Below are positions 24,877 to 36,140 of a stretch of DNA of 64,000 nt, piece by piece. The translations under genes and the position numbers were made by a program. Source of the DNA: Tous-C4FEB sp044356555 (GTDB taxonomy: Bacteria; Verrucomicrobiota; Verrucomicrobiia; Opitutales; Opitutaceae). The notes under the pieces are model-generated. The model did not search any database and was not told the origin of the DNA. It saw only the letters and a list, made by a program, of their open reading frames with translations. The stretch covers positions 53,153 through 117,152 of the forward strand of contig JBIKWB010000017.1 in assembly GCA_044356555.1 (NCBI GenBank). Direction: 5' to 3'. How positions within the stretch are numbered: position 1 is the stretch's first letter; each line of letters begins with the position of its first letter.

Positions 24877-25617
24877 TCAGAGCGGGCGCACCAGCAGTTC
24901 CTCGATGACCGCGCGGGGCGGGAGCGAGACGGCGAGCCACACGCAGGCGGCGATGTCGGCGGGCTGCATCATCTTCGCGCGCGCCTCGGGCGGCGGGGGG
25001 ACGGGGCGTTTGTTGAGGATGTCGGTGTCGATATCGCCGGGGAAGATCGAGCACGCGCGCAGGCCGTTGGGGCGCTCTTCGGCGTTGAGCGATTGGGCGA
25101 GGCCGGTGAGGCCGAATTTCGAGGCGACGTAGGCGACGCCCGCCTTGGGGCTGGCCTTGAGACCGGCCTCTGAGTTGATGAAGACGAAGGTGCCGGCGCG
25201 GCGCGCGCGCATCGCCGGGAGCAGCGCCTGCACGCAGTAAAACGGGCCGTGGAGATTGGCGGCCATCAGCTCGTGATAAGCGGCGACGGGCAACTCTGAC
25301 CAGCTTCGGCGCGGGGTGTTGGTGCCGGCGGCGTTGATGAAGGCATCGACTTGGCCGAACCGCGCGAGCACCGAGGCGGCCAGCGCCGTGACGGCCGGTT
25401 GATCGCCGATATCGCAGGCGAAGGCGGCAAGACGTTTGCGGGCCGCGGCGGGGGCGAGGGCGATGGTGGCGGCGAGGGCATCGGCGCGGCGACCGACGAG
25501 GGCGACGCGCCAGCCCTCGGCGGCAAGCTTGAGGACGACGGCGCGGCCTACGCCGCTACCGGCACCGGTGACGAGGGCGACAGGGGGACGGAGGGAGGCG
25601 GAGGTCTTTTTCGGCAT
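24877..25617 (-). CDS. SDR-family oxidoreductase
   Basis: A 246-residue classical short-chain dehydrogenase. It has the cofactor motif TGAGSGVG (residues 17-24), NAAG (95-98), catalytic Ser149, and Y163-x-x-x-K167 (YVASK). The PGDIDTDI segment after the active site is typical. An Arg after the first glycine motif (VGRRAD) suggests NADPH preference. The gene is convergent with the TPMT-like gene, 21 bases apart. The physiological substrate is not known. Confidence 0.88.
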   Translation of the reverse strand: MPKKTSASLRPPVALVTGAGSGVGRAVVLKLAAEGWRVALVGRRADALAATIALAPAAARKRLAAFACDIGDQPAVTALAASVLARFGQVDAFINAAGTNTPRRSWSELPVAAYHELMAANLHGPFYCVQALLPAMRARRAGTFVFINSEAGLKASPKAGVAYVASKFGLTGLAQSLNAEERPNGLRACSIFPGDIDTDILNKRPVPPPPEARAKMMQPADIAACVWLAVSLPPRAVIEELLVRPL

Positions 25618-25930
25618 GATGGATGGCTGCTGATTCGAATGCGTGTAGGTTCGGGATGGAATCTAAACGTGCAGCAATGTTAGCGGCGAGAAACAAGGTA
25701 AAGTCGGCATGGTTTGCGGATGGTGAAGGATCTGCCTACTCAAGAATTATACCAGCGTCCCTTAACTTCTAGACGTTGGTCATTGCGAGGTGCGCGAAGC
25801 GAGCCGTGGCAACCCAGCTGGATTGCTTCGTCGCTACGCTTCTCGCAATGACGGGCTTTTAGGAAGCCGGGGAATTGGGCAGGCCTTGGGGCGGGGTTCG
25901 GCGAACCCGCCCGACAGCGGAATTCGGCGG
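25618..25930. other. Intergenic region carrying a palindromic repeat
   Basis: Apart from the 72-bp palindromic element at 25780-25851 nothing recognisable was found between the SDR gene and the end of the pyrophosphatase gene. Confidence 0.6.
25780..25851. repeat. Dispersed palindromic repeat (cattgcgag...ctcgcaatg type)
   Basis: The ends TCATTGCGAG (25780-25789) and CTCGCAATGA (25842-25851) are perfect inverted repeats. Internal segments (GCGAAGCGAGCC and GATTGCTTCGTCGCTACGC) give further pairing. Elements with this wording are scattered through many unrelated bacterial genomes, so it is probably a mobile or REP-like non-coding element. Only one copy was noticed in this window. Confidence 0.75.
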
Positions 25931-28396
<2,466 letters not shown>

Positions 28397-28603
28397 GTTG
28401 TGGGGGTTCCTGACGGACGGGGTTTTCGACTCGAAGGGGTGGCGGGGCGAACGGGGAAGCTAACGAGGCCGGTTGTGGCGGGTGCGGGGCGGGGCCGCGA
28501 GAGTTTTTTGGCGGGCCGGGCAGGCCGTCGGGTGGAATCGCGACCGCGGATTTATTCGCTCGTCGGCTGGAGCTTTGCGGGGAGGTGTGCTCGTTTCGGC
28601 GCG

Positions 28604-30100
28604 ATGCACTCTCTTTATTTAAAGTCCAAAATCGGTCTTGGGTTCTTGGGTTTGTGGGCGGGCGGCCAGCTGCTCGCGGCGGAGACGGCCCCGCTGCAAC
28701 TGACCGAGGAGGCGTATCAACGAAATCACCGGCAGTATCAGATGCTCTGCGCCAACTGCCACGGGGCGGAAGGCAAAGGTGGGCTGGGCGGCTCGCTGGT
28801 GGACGGAAAGTGGCGGCGGGGCGGCACGCCGGAGGAGGTGTTGCGGAGCATCAAGACCGGCTACCCGGAGAACGGCATGCCGGGCTACGGCGAGGCTTTG
28901 TCCGAAGCGGAAATGCGCGAATTGGTCGCTTATTTGCAGGAGGCACCGCGGCGGTCGGTGTCCGATCCCGCACGGAAAACGGCCGGGGCGCCGCCGCGCG
29001 ATTTAAGCGCGGCGGGGGAAACATTTGTTTTGGAGGATGTGGCCACGGGGCTCGAAACGCCGTGGGGGATCGCGTGGCTGCCCGATGGGCGGATGCTCGT
29101 GACGGAACGTCCCGGCCGGTTGCGAATTCTGGGGACGGACGGGCGGATGTCGGCGCCGGTGGCGGGCACGCCGGCGGTGTTCGCGAAAGGGCAGGGCGGG
29201 TTGATGGATGTCGCCGTGCATCCGAGTTACGCGCAGAACGGTTGGATTTACCTGAGCTATTCCCAGCCGCGTCCGGGTGGCGGGGGCGAAGCGGGATTCA
29301 CGGCGATCGTTCGCGGAAAAATCGTGGACGGGCGTTGGGTTGAGCAGCAGATGATTTTTGAGGTGCCGTCGGCTTTGCACTCGGGCTCAGGGCGGCATTT
29401 TGGCTCGCGGCTGGTCTTCGACGGCGCCGGGTTTCTGTTTTTCGGCATCGGAGATCGTGGGTCGGATGGCACGGCGCAGAACCTCGCGCACCCGGCGGGC
29501 AAGATCCACCGCCTGCATGACGATGGCCGCGTGCCGGCGGACAACCCGTTTGCCGGTCGGGCCGAGGTGTGGCCCTCGGTGTGGGCCTACGGGGTGAGAA
29601 ATCCCCACGGGCTGGTGCGCGACGGTGTGACCGGGCGGCTGTGGGAGACTGAGCACGGGCCGCGCGGGGGCGACGAGTTCAACCGGATCGAGGCGGGAAA
29701 AAATTACGGCTGGGCGGCGGTCTCGCGGGGCAAGAACTACAACTACATGCCGGTGAAGTGGGCCACCTCGCGGCCGGATGTAAATGAGCCGCTGCTGGAT
29801 TGGACGCCGAGCATCGGGGCCTCGGGGTTGGCGTTTTATAACGCCGATGCGTTTCCGGCGTGGCGCGGGAGTTTTCTGGCGGGTGGGCTCGTTGGGGAGC
29901 GGGTTGACCAGATCGTCGTGACGGCGGACGGGTCGGCGCGGCGCGAAACGATTTTGAAAGACCGCGGGCGAGTGCGCGATGTGCGCGTGGGGCCGGATGG
30001 GTTTGTCTACGTGGCGCTCAACGACCGCCGCGATGAGAAGGCCGGGCGCATCGTGCGGCTGCGGCCGCCGGCGGCGGGCGGGGCGAAGGCCGGAAAGTAG
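28604..30100 (+). CDS. Secreted c-type cytochrome fused to PQQ-type sugar dehydrogenase (Asd/YliI-like)
   Basis: A 498-residue exported protein. The ATG at 28604 is followed by a signal peptide ending near LLAAE. A single cytochrome c domain with CANCH near residue 49 and a distal Met (NGMPGYGEALSEAEM) comes first. A soluble aldose/PQQ dehydrogenase propeller follows (LETPWGIAWLPDGRMLVTERPGRL, HSGSGRHFGSRLVF, YGVRNPHGLVRD, TEHGPRGGDEFNRI, NYGW). The frame continues open far upstream, but only as an antisense shadow of hppA. The haem domain probably accepts electrons from the propeller. A strong hairpin overlaps the stop codon. Confidence 0.9.
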   Translation: MHSLYLKSKIGLGFLGLWAGGQLLAAETAPLQLTEEAYQRNHRQYQMLCANCHGAEGKGGLGGSLVDGKWRRGGTPEEVLRSIKTGYPENGMPGYGEALSEAEMRELVAYLQEAPRRSVSDPARKTAGAPPRDLSAAGETFVLEDVATGLETPWGIAWLPDGRMLVTERPGRLRILGTDGRMSAPVAGTPAVFAKGQGGLMDVAVHPSYAQNGWIYLSYSQPRPGGGGEAGFTAIVRGKIVDGRWVEQQMIFEVPSALHSGSGRHFGSRLVFDGAGFLFFGIGDRGSDGTAQNLAHPAGKIHRLHDDGRVPADNPFAGRAEVWPSVWAYGVRNPHGLVRDGVTGRLWETEHGPRGGDEFNRIEAGKNYGWAAVSRGKNYNYMPVKWATSRPDVNEPLLDWTPSIGASGLAFYNADAFPAWRGSFLAGGLVGERVDQIVVTADGSARRETILKDRGRVRDVRVGPDGFVYVALNDRRDEKAGRIVRLRPPAAGGAKAGK

Positions 30101-30196
30101 GGCGGGGTCTTTGACCCGCCCTCGGGCGTGGGTGCCGCCCCGACTTGGGCGCGGCGTGGCGTGGGAGGGCGGGTCGGAGACCCTGCCCGACTTTTT
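30100..30196 (+). terminator. Two related hairpins between convergent genes; second is terminator-like
   Basis: The first is GGGCGGG (30100-30106) paired with CCCGCCC (30115-30121), overlapping the dehydrogenase stop. The second is GGGCGGGTC (30167-30175) paired with GACCC-T-GCCC (30179-30188, one bulge), followed by GACTTTTT. Their stems are near copies of each other. Confidence 0.65.
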
Positions 30197-32375
30197 ACGC
30201 GGCGCGGTTCTTCGCTTCGCGGCGGCGGGCGTGGAGGATGAACTCGGTGTAGCCGTTGGGCTGAGCCTCGCCTTTGAAGATGAGGTCGGCGGCGGCTTGG
30301 TACGCGATGCTCGCGGCGAAGTTCGGGGCCATCAGGCGGTAGAGTTTATCGCCGGCATTTTGGCCGTCCACGACGGCGGCCATGCGGTGAAGGCTGTCGG
30401 TGACTTGTTCGCGGGTGCAGCAGCCGTGCTTGAGCCAGTTGGCGACGTGCTGGCTGGAGATACGCAGCGTCGCGCGGTCTTCCATGAGACCCACGCCGTG
30501 GATGTCGGGCACCTTGGAACAGCCGACGCCCTGATCGATCCAGCGCACGACGTAGCCGAGGATGCTTTGGCAATTGTTGTCGAGTTCCTCGCGGATCTCG
30601 GCGGCGGAAAACGCGCCGCCGCGGTGCAGCGGCACGGTCATGATGAGGTCGCGGGAGGCCGGGGTGCGTGACGCGATCTCGGTCTGGCGGGCGGCGACGC
30701 TGATCTGGTGATAGTGCATCGCGTGCAGCGTCGCGGCGGTGGGCGACGGCACCCACGCGGTGTTGGCGCCGGCTTTGGGGTGGCCGATTTTGGCGGTGAT
30801 CATCTCGGCCATCTGCTCGGGCATGGCCCACATGCCTTTGCCGATTTGCGCGCGACCGCGCAGGCCGCAGGCGAGACCGGTGTCGACGTTCCAATCCTCG
30901 TAGGCGGCGATCCACGGCTGCTGTTTCATCGCGGCTTTGCGGACCATCGGGCCGGCGACCATGCTCGTGTGGATTTCGTCGCCGGTGCGGTCGAGGAATC
31001 CGGTGTTGATAAAGATCAGGCGCTCGCGGGCGGCGTGGATGCAGGCGGCGAGGTTGAGCGTGGTGCGGCGCTCTTCGTCCATCACGCCGATCTTCACGGA
31101 GAGGGGCGGCAGGCCGAGGGCCGCTTCGACGCGGGCAAAGATCTCGACCGCAAACGCGACCTCTTCGGGGCCGTGCATTTTCGGTTTAACAATGTAGACG
31201 CCGCCGCGCCGCGAGTTGGCCCGGGCCTTGGGGCCGCGCAGATCGTGCAGGGCGATGGCGCAGGTAAAGACCGCGTCGAGCATGCCTTCCGGGATCGGCT
31301 GGCCGGCGGCGTCGAGCACGGCATCGGTAAACATATGCAGACCGACGTTGCGGGCGAGCAGGAGGCTGCGACCGGGCAAAGTGAGTTCGCCGCCGCCGGC
31401 TTTTTGCCAGACGCGGTCGGCGTTGAGGCGGCGGGTGACGGTGCGGCCGGATTTTTCGAGATCAGCGGAAAGGTCGCCGCGCATCAGGCCGAGCCAGTTG
31501 GCGTAGACGAGGGCCTTGTCCTCGGCATCGACGGCGGCGACGGAGTCCTCGAAGTCCTGAATCGTGGTGAGCGCGGATTCGAGCACGACATCCTTGATGC
31601 CGGCGGCGTCTTTGCTGCCGATCGGATGGGTGCGGTCGAAGTGCAACTCAACGTGCAGTCCGTGATGGCGGAGAAGGATCGCGGTCGGCGCGGACGGTTC
31701 GCCGTGCCAGCCGACGAGGGCGAGCGGATCGGCCGGCGTGGTGCGGGTGCCGTTGGCCAGGGTGATTGAAAGCGTGCTGCCGTCGACGGAGTAGCCGGTG
31801 GCGTCGCTATGGCTGCCGGCGAGCAAGGGAACGGCTTGGTCCAGGAACGTGCGCGCGTAGGCGACGACGCGGGCCCCGCGGACGGGATTGAAGGCGTTGC
31901 CGGCGGCCGAGCCGTTGGCGGAGTCGATGGCGTTGGTGCCATAGAGGGCGTCGTAGAGACTGCCCCAGCGGGCGTTGGCGGCGTTGAGCGCGTAGCGGGC
32001 GTTCATGACCGGCACGACGAGCTGCGGGCCAGCGACACGGGCGATCTCGTCGTCGGCGTCGGGTGTGGAAATCTGAAACGGCGCGGGCGCGGTCACGAGG
32101 TAGCCGATGCGCGTGAGAAAGTTTTTGTAGTCATCGCCGGGGAGGGCGGCGGCGGGATTGGCCGTGTGCCAGGCGTCGATCTGGGCTTGAAGGTCGTCGC
32201 GGCGGGCGAGGAGGGCGCGGTTGCGCGGGGCGAGGTCGGCGACGAGTCGGCCAAGGGTCGACCAAAACGTCTCGGCGGAGACGCCGGTGCCGGGGAGAAC
32301 CTGGCTGGCGGCGAGCTCGGCGAGAACGGGGGCGACGCTCAAGCCGCCGAGAGATACGTAGGAAGAAGTGGACAT
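30195..32375 (-). CDS. glcB: Malate synthase G
   Basis: A 726-residue enzyme that condenses glyoxylate and acetyl-CoA to malate. Its length and segments (NARYALNAANARWGSLYDALYGT, VGLHMFTDAVLD, GVYIVKPKMHGPEEVAF, KIGVMDEERRTTLNLAACI, FINTGFLDRTGDEIHTSM) identify the G isoform. The ATG at 32375 precedes STSSYVSLGGL; an upstream in-frame start adds 14 unrelated residues. It is the last gene of an operon with a GlcG-like protein 25 bases upstream and a secreted FAD oxidoreductase before that, consistent with glycolate/glyoxylate use. Confidence 0.96.
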   Translation of the reverse strand: MSTSSYVSLGGLSVAPVLAELAASQVLPGTGVSAETFWSTLGRLVADLAPRNRALLARRDDLQAQIDAWHTANPAAALPGDDYKNFLTRIGYLVTAPAPFQISTPDADDEIARVAGPQLVVPVMNARYALNAANARWGSLYDALYGTNAIDSANGSAAGNAFNPVRGARVVAYARTFLDQAVPLLAGSHSDATGYSVDGSTLSITLANGTRTTPADPLALVGWHGEPSAPTAILLRHHGLHVELHFDRTHPIGSKDAAGIKDVVLESALTTIQDFEDSVAAVDAEDKALVYANWLGLMRGDLSADLEKSGRTVTRRLNADRVWQKAGGGELTLPGRSLLLARNVGLHMFTDAVLDAAGQPIPEGMLDAVFTCAIALHDLRGPKARANSRRGGVYIVKPKMHGPEEVAFAVEIFARVEAALGLPPLSVKIGVMDEERRTTLNLAACIHAARERLIFINTGFLDRTGDEIHTSMVAGPMVRKAAMKQQPWIAAYEDWNVDTGLACGLRGRAQIGKGMWAMPEQMAEMITAKIGHPKAGANTAWVPSPTAATLHAMHYHQISVAARQTEIASRTPASRDLIMTVPLHRGGAFSAAEIREELDNNCQSILGYVVRWIDQGVGCSKVPDIHGVGLMEDRATLRISSQHVANWLKHGCCTREQVTDSLHRMAAVVDGQNAGDKLYRLMAPNFAASIAYQAAADLIFKGEAQPNGYTEFILHARRREAKNRAA

Positions 32376-32400
32376 GGGATTGGAGAAGGAACGAACAAAT

Positions 32401-32910
32401 TTAGCTTTTGGGCGCAAGGATGGCGGCGCCGGCGCGGGCGATCTGGCCGTCTTGGACGGAGGTCACGCCGGAGATGCCGATCGCGCCGATGATGCGGCCC
32501 TCGTGGATGAGCGGGAGACCGCCCTCGATCGGAGTTGCGCCGGGGAGCGAGAGCGTGCGCAGACCTTCACCACCGGCGGCGACGAGGTCTTGAAACGCTT
32601 TCGAAGGACGGCGAAACGCGGCGGAGGTGGTGGCCTTGCCGAGGGCGACTTCGACGCTGCCGTATTGAGTGACGTCCATGCGCTCGAGGAGGACGAGATG
32701 ACCGCCGGTGTCCACGATGGCGATGACGACGGCCCACTTGTTGGCGATGGCTTCGGCTTGGGCGGCGGCGAGGACGGCGCGGGCCTGGACGAGCGTGATC
32801 GGCGCGCCGTAGGGGAGCGGCATCGAGGTGGCGGCCGGCGCGACGGGAGCGGCGGTTTGGGCGAAGAGGGCGGCGGGGAGCAAGGCGAGGAGGGTAAGGA
32901 AGAATTTCAT
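32401..32910 (-). CDS. Exported GlcG/HbpS-family protein
   Basis: A 169-residue protein of the GlcG/HbpS (DUF336) family. It has a signal peptide (MKFFLTLLALLPAALFAQ) and the conserved AEAIANKWAVVIAIVDTGGHLVLLERMD, PGATPIEGGLPLIHEGRIIGAIGISGV and a closing Asp-Gly-Ala-type stretch. Family members bind haem or accompany glycolate-utilisation genes. The ATG at 32910 is selected for the signal peptide. Neighbours are malate synthase G (25 bases) and the FAD oxidoreductase (44 bases), so co-transcription is likely. Its function in the pathway is unproven. Confidence 0.85.
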   Translation of the reverse strand: MKFFLTLLALLPAALFAQTAAPVAPAATSMPLPYGAPITLVQARAVLAAAQAEAIANKWAVVIAIVDTGGHLVLLERMDVTQYGSVEVALGKATTSAAFRRPSKAFQDLVAAGGEGLRTLSLPGATPIEGGLPLIHEGRIIGAIGISGVTSVQDGQIARAGAAILAPKS

Positions 32911-32954
32911 GGGAGGGAAAAGAGACGATTCGGTGGTCGGCGCGGCAAGCGGGG

Positions 32955-34628
32955 TTATTTTTTGGTGGCGGGCGCGGGAGACGGCGGCGGGGTCCAGACG
33001 AGGACTTGTTTGTCGGCGAGGAGTTTCTCGCGGAGGCGGGCGCGGTCGATGGCTTGGACGGAGGTTTTCTGTGCGATCGCGTGGGCGGCGGCGGTGGCGG
33101 CGCTGTGGCCGAGGACCATGAAGACGGGTTCCATGCGGATCGAGCCGTACGCGATGTGGGTCGCGGAGAGTGCGACGGGCACGAGGAGGTTTTCGCACTC
33201 GGCGGCGCGCGGCGTGATCGCGTCATAGGCGATGCCGTAGGGCTTGGGGACTTTCACCTGCACGTCGCCTTCGTTTACAACGTGGCCGGCGGCGTTCACG
33301 TAGCGCTGGGTGTGGTGGGAATCCATGTTGTAGGCGCCGAGGCCCACGGGATCGGCGGCCACGTCGCGGCCCATGCAGTGATTCTCCGTCATGACGGCGG
33401 CGCCGGTCATGCGGCGGGCTTCGCGGACATAGAGTTGGGTGGGCCAACCGCCGCTGTCGGTGAATTCGTCGCGGGAGAGGCCCCAGCGGGAGGCCTCGGC
33501 GCGGATTTTATCGGGGACGCGCGGGTGGTTGGCGAGGGTCCAGAGGAGGCCTTGGGTGTAGGCGAGGTGGGCGGCGCGGATGCGGTCGCGGGTGGCGTAG
33601 TCGGCTTCGGGGTAGGAATAATTTTCGCCGATGAAGTCGGTGGAGAAGCCGGTGTTGTTGTTGGTGTCGGTCTTGCGGTTCGGCATGTCGGCCGGGTGGA
33701 GCGGAAGGATTTTCAGACCGGCCTCGAAGTTGCGGAGGAGGAGTTCGTAATTACGCGCGTCGTAGCCGGCGGGCTGGGGGAACGGGATGCGGTTGGCGGG
33801 GGCGTCGGTGAAACAGAGGCGGAAATTGTAGGCTTGGACCTTGGCGTCGGCGGCGCCTTCGGGGCCGGGACCGGTGGGGGAGATGCCGGGCAGGAGGCCG
33901 CTGGCGGGATCGCCGGGGACGACGTAGGGCGAGACGCCGGGAAAGAACTGGTGGGCCTTGGCCTGCCGGGTTTGGACGCCGTTGAGGGTTTCGCCGAACT
34001 CGGCGTTGGCCTCGCGGCCGACGCGGTAGGCGACGCCGGTCTTGGCCATGAGGTCGCCCTCGTAGCTGGCGTCGATGAACATTTTTGCCCGGATCACGCG
34101 GCCGGATTCGAGGCGGATCGCGGTCAGGCGCGCGCCGGTTTTCTCGACGGCGCGGGCGAGATCGAGGCGCTCGCGGCGGAGGACGGTGAAGTTGTTCTCG
34201 CGCACGAAGTCCTCGAAGATTTTTTCCGCGACGTGCGGTTCGAAGGTCCACATGGCGGGTTCGCCGGGGTCGGTGGCGGATTGGCCGATGCTCCGGTAAG
34301 AGCCGATCGGCTGGCGGGTCCAGGCCTCGGGACGAGCGTAGTGTTGGGCGACGCGCTCGTAGAAATTGCGGGCGAGACCGCCGATGGCGCGTTTGTTGCC
34401 GATGTCGGTCTGGCCGAGGCCGCCGCTGCTGAGGCCGCCGAGGCGGGAGTCGGGGCTGACGAGAACGACGGTGTGGCCGAGGCGCGCGGCCTGGACGGCG
34501 GCGATGACGCCGCCGGCGGTGCCGCCGTAGACGCAGATGTCAGTTTCGATGGGCGCGGGGGTGGCCGCATGCGCGAGGCTGACAGCGGTTGAGCATAGAA
34601 AGACCCGAAGGAGAGAGAAGAGGGGCAT
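32955..34628 (-). CDS. Secreted FAD-dependent oxidoreductase
   Basis: A 557-residue flavoprotein of the FAD_oxidored (PF12831-like) family. The ATG at 34628 gives a signal peptide (PLFSLLRVFLCSTAVSLAHA), then the dinucleotide motif DICVYGGTAGGVIAAVQAA. The sequence includes RLGGLSSGGLGQTD, FIDASYEGDLMAKTGVAYRVGREANA and a C-terminal GHSAATAAAHAI helix. These proteins are common as secreted enzymes in Verrucomicrobia and Planctomycetes, mostly of unknown substrate. It leads an operon with GlcG-like and malate synthase G genes, so a 2-hydroxyacid or sugar-acid substrate is conceivable; this is inference. Confidence 0.8.
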   Translation of the reverse strand: MPLFSLLRVFLCSTAVSLAHAATPAPIETDICVYGGTAGGVIAAVQAARLGHTVVLVSPDSRLGGLSSGGLGQTDIGNKRAIGGLARNFYERVAQHYARPEAWTRQPIGSYRSIGQSATDPGEPAMWTFEPHVAEKIFEDFVRENNFTVLRRERLDLARAVEKTGARLTAIRLESGRVIRAKMFIDASYEGDLMAKTGVAYRVGREANAEFGETLNGVQTRQAKAHQFFPGVSPYVVPGDPASGLLPGISPTGPGPEGAADAKVQAYNFRLCFTDAPANRIPFPQPAGYDARNYELLLRNFEAGLKILPLHPADMPNRKTDTNNNTGFSTDFIGENYSYPEADYATRDRIRAAHLAYTQGLLWTLANHPRVPDKIRAEASRWGLSRDEFTDSGGWPTQLYVREARRMTGAAVMTENHCMGRDVAADPVGLGAYNMDSHHTQRYVNAAGHVVNEGDVQVKVPKPYGIAYDAITPRAAECENLLVPVALSATHIAYGSIRMEPVFMVLGHSAATAAAHAIAQKTSVQAIDRARLREKLLADKQVLVWTPPPSPAPATKK

Positions 34629-34776
34629 AGCAAAAGGCGAAACCGGATTGGGAACGGCGTCAATCGGCAGGTAGGGCGCGGTAGGGCGCAAATCGAGGGT
34701 GCGGCAAGAGCGATACCGATTCGCAAATGAATTTGCTCCCGCGGGGTGAGGCGTTTTGCTCGCGGGCTGCGCACCC

Positions 34777-34862
34777 GCCCGGGTGGCGAAATGGTAGACG
34801 CATGGGACTTAAAATCCCCTGGCCGAAAGGCCGTGCCGGTTCGAGTCCGGCCCCGGGCACCA
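34777..34862 (+). tRNA. trnL(uaa): tRNA-Leu(UAA)
   Basis: An 86-nt class II tRNA with encoded CCA (34860-34862). Acceptor GCCCGGG pairs with CCCGGGC; the anticodon loop CTTAAAA gives TAA. The long variable arm (GGCCGAAAGGCC) is typical of leucine tRNAs. Unlike many cyanobacterial versions it has no intron. Confidence 0.96.
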
Positions 34863-34917
34863 AAGGAATTGTGGCGGCTTGCTTTGGCGGGAACGACGGT
34901 TTGCTTGGTTCCACCCT

Positions 34918-36039
34918 ATGAAACGATTCCAATACACCCCGCTGTCACGTCGTACTTTTATCGGCCGCTTTGCCCTCGGGGCGGCGGCGGTTTCTTTTCC
35001 AAGCCTGAGCCTGCGCGGTGCGACCGCGAAGCCGAAGAAGCTCGGGCTCGCGCTCATCGGTCTTGGCAACTACTCGGATAAAGAGCTCGGGCCGGCGTTG
35101 AAAGAGACCGAGTTTGTGCGTCTGGCGGGCGTGGTCACCGGCACGCGGGCCAAGGGCGAGAAATGGGCGGCGGACTACGGCTTTTCCGAGAAGAACATCT
35201 ACGACTACACGACGATGGACCGGCTCGCGGACAATCCCGAGATCGACCTCGTCTATGTCGTGACGCCGCCGGGGTTGCACGCGGAGCATTCGATCCGTTC
35301 GTCGAAGGCGGGCAAACACGTCATCTGCGAGAAGCCGATGGCAAACACGGTCGTCGAGTGCGACGCGATGCTCGCCGCGAGCCGCGCGGCGAAGCGGGCG
35401 TTGGCGATCGGCTACCGGCTCCACTACGATCCTTATCACATGGAGCTGATGCGGCTCGCGCGGGAGAACGAGTTCGGGCCGTTCATGAAAATGAACAGCC
35501 TGCGCGCTTTCAAAATCGGTCTGCGCAACGGCGTGAAGCCGTGGCGGGTGAACGCGGCTCTGGCCGGCGGCGGGGCGTTGATGGACGTGGGAATCTACGC
35601 CAATCATGCGGCCTGGATGGCGACCGGGGCGGTGCCGGTAACCGTGACGGCGCAGGAAGAGCCGAAGGTACGGCCGGAGTTTTTCAACGAGGTAGAGGAG
35701 ACGTTGAACTACAAACTTGAGTTCGCCAACGGTGCGACGTGCGACGTGATGTCCAGCTACGAGCGCAGCGGAAACACGTTCCGGGCCGAGGCTGAGCGCG
35801 GTTGGTTTGAGCTGAACCCGGCGTTCAGTTACCGCGGGCTCAAGGGCGCGACGAGCAAGGGTCCGTTGAGTTATCCGCCGCTGCGCCAACAGGCGAAGCA
35901 CATGGACGCGATCGCCAAGAGTCTCATCGACGGCACGACGCTGCCGACTCCGGGGGAACTCGGGCGGACGGACATGACCGTCATCGAAGCGATCTACGCT
36001 GCGGCCAAGAGCGGCAAGCGCGAGCGGGTGAAGGCCTGA
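34918..36039 (+). CDS. Exported Gfo/Idh/MocA family oxidoreductase
   Basis: A 373-residue NAD(P)-dependent sugar oxidoreductase. A twin-arginine signal (SRRTFIGRFALGAAAVSF) is followed by the Rossmann strand KLGLALIGLGNYSD, the signature VIC EKPMANTVVECDAM (EKP motif) and the C-terminal domain with GGGALMDVGIYANHAAWMATG, containing the family's Asp and His. The export signal together with a tightly bound cofactor resembles glucose-fructose oxidoreductase. The ATG at 34918 is immediately upstream of the signal; tRNA-Leu ends 55 bases earlier. Confidence 0.88.
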   Translation: MKRFQYTPLSRRTFIGRFALGAAAVSFPSLSLRGATAKPKKLGLALIGLGNYSDKELGPALKETEFVRLAGVVTGTRAKGEKWAADYGFSEKNIYDYTTMDRLADNPEIDLVYVVTPPGLHAEHSIRSSKAGKHVICEKPMANTVVECDAMLAASRAAKRALAIGYRLHYDPYHMELMRLARENEFGPFMKMNSLRAFKIGLRNGVKPWRVNAALAGGGALMDVGIYANHAAWMATGAVPVTVTAQEEPKVRPEFFNEVEETLNYKLEFANGATCDVMSSYERSGNTFRAEAERGWFELNPAFSYRGLKGATSKGPLSYPPLRQQAKHMDAIAKSLIDGTTLPTPGELGRTDMTVIEAIYAAAKSGKRERVKA

Positions 36040-36140
36040 GGCCGGCGGCGGCGACGGCGCGCCGCTTGGAATCCCCCCGGAAAAATTCGATGCGGTTACG
36101 GGCGTCTTGCGCTCGGCGCGGGGATTGCTCCCATGGCCGC

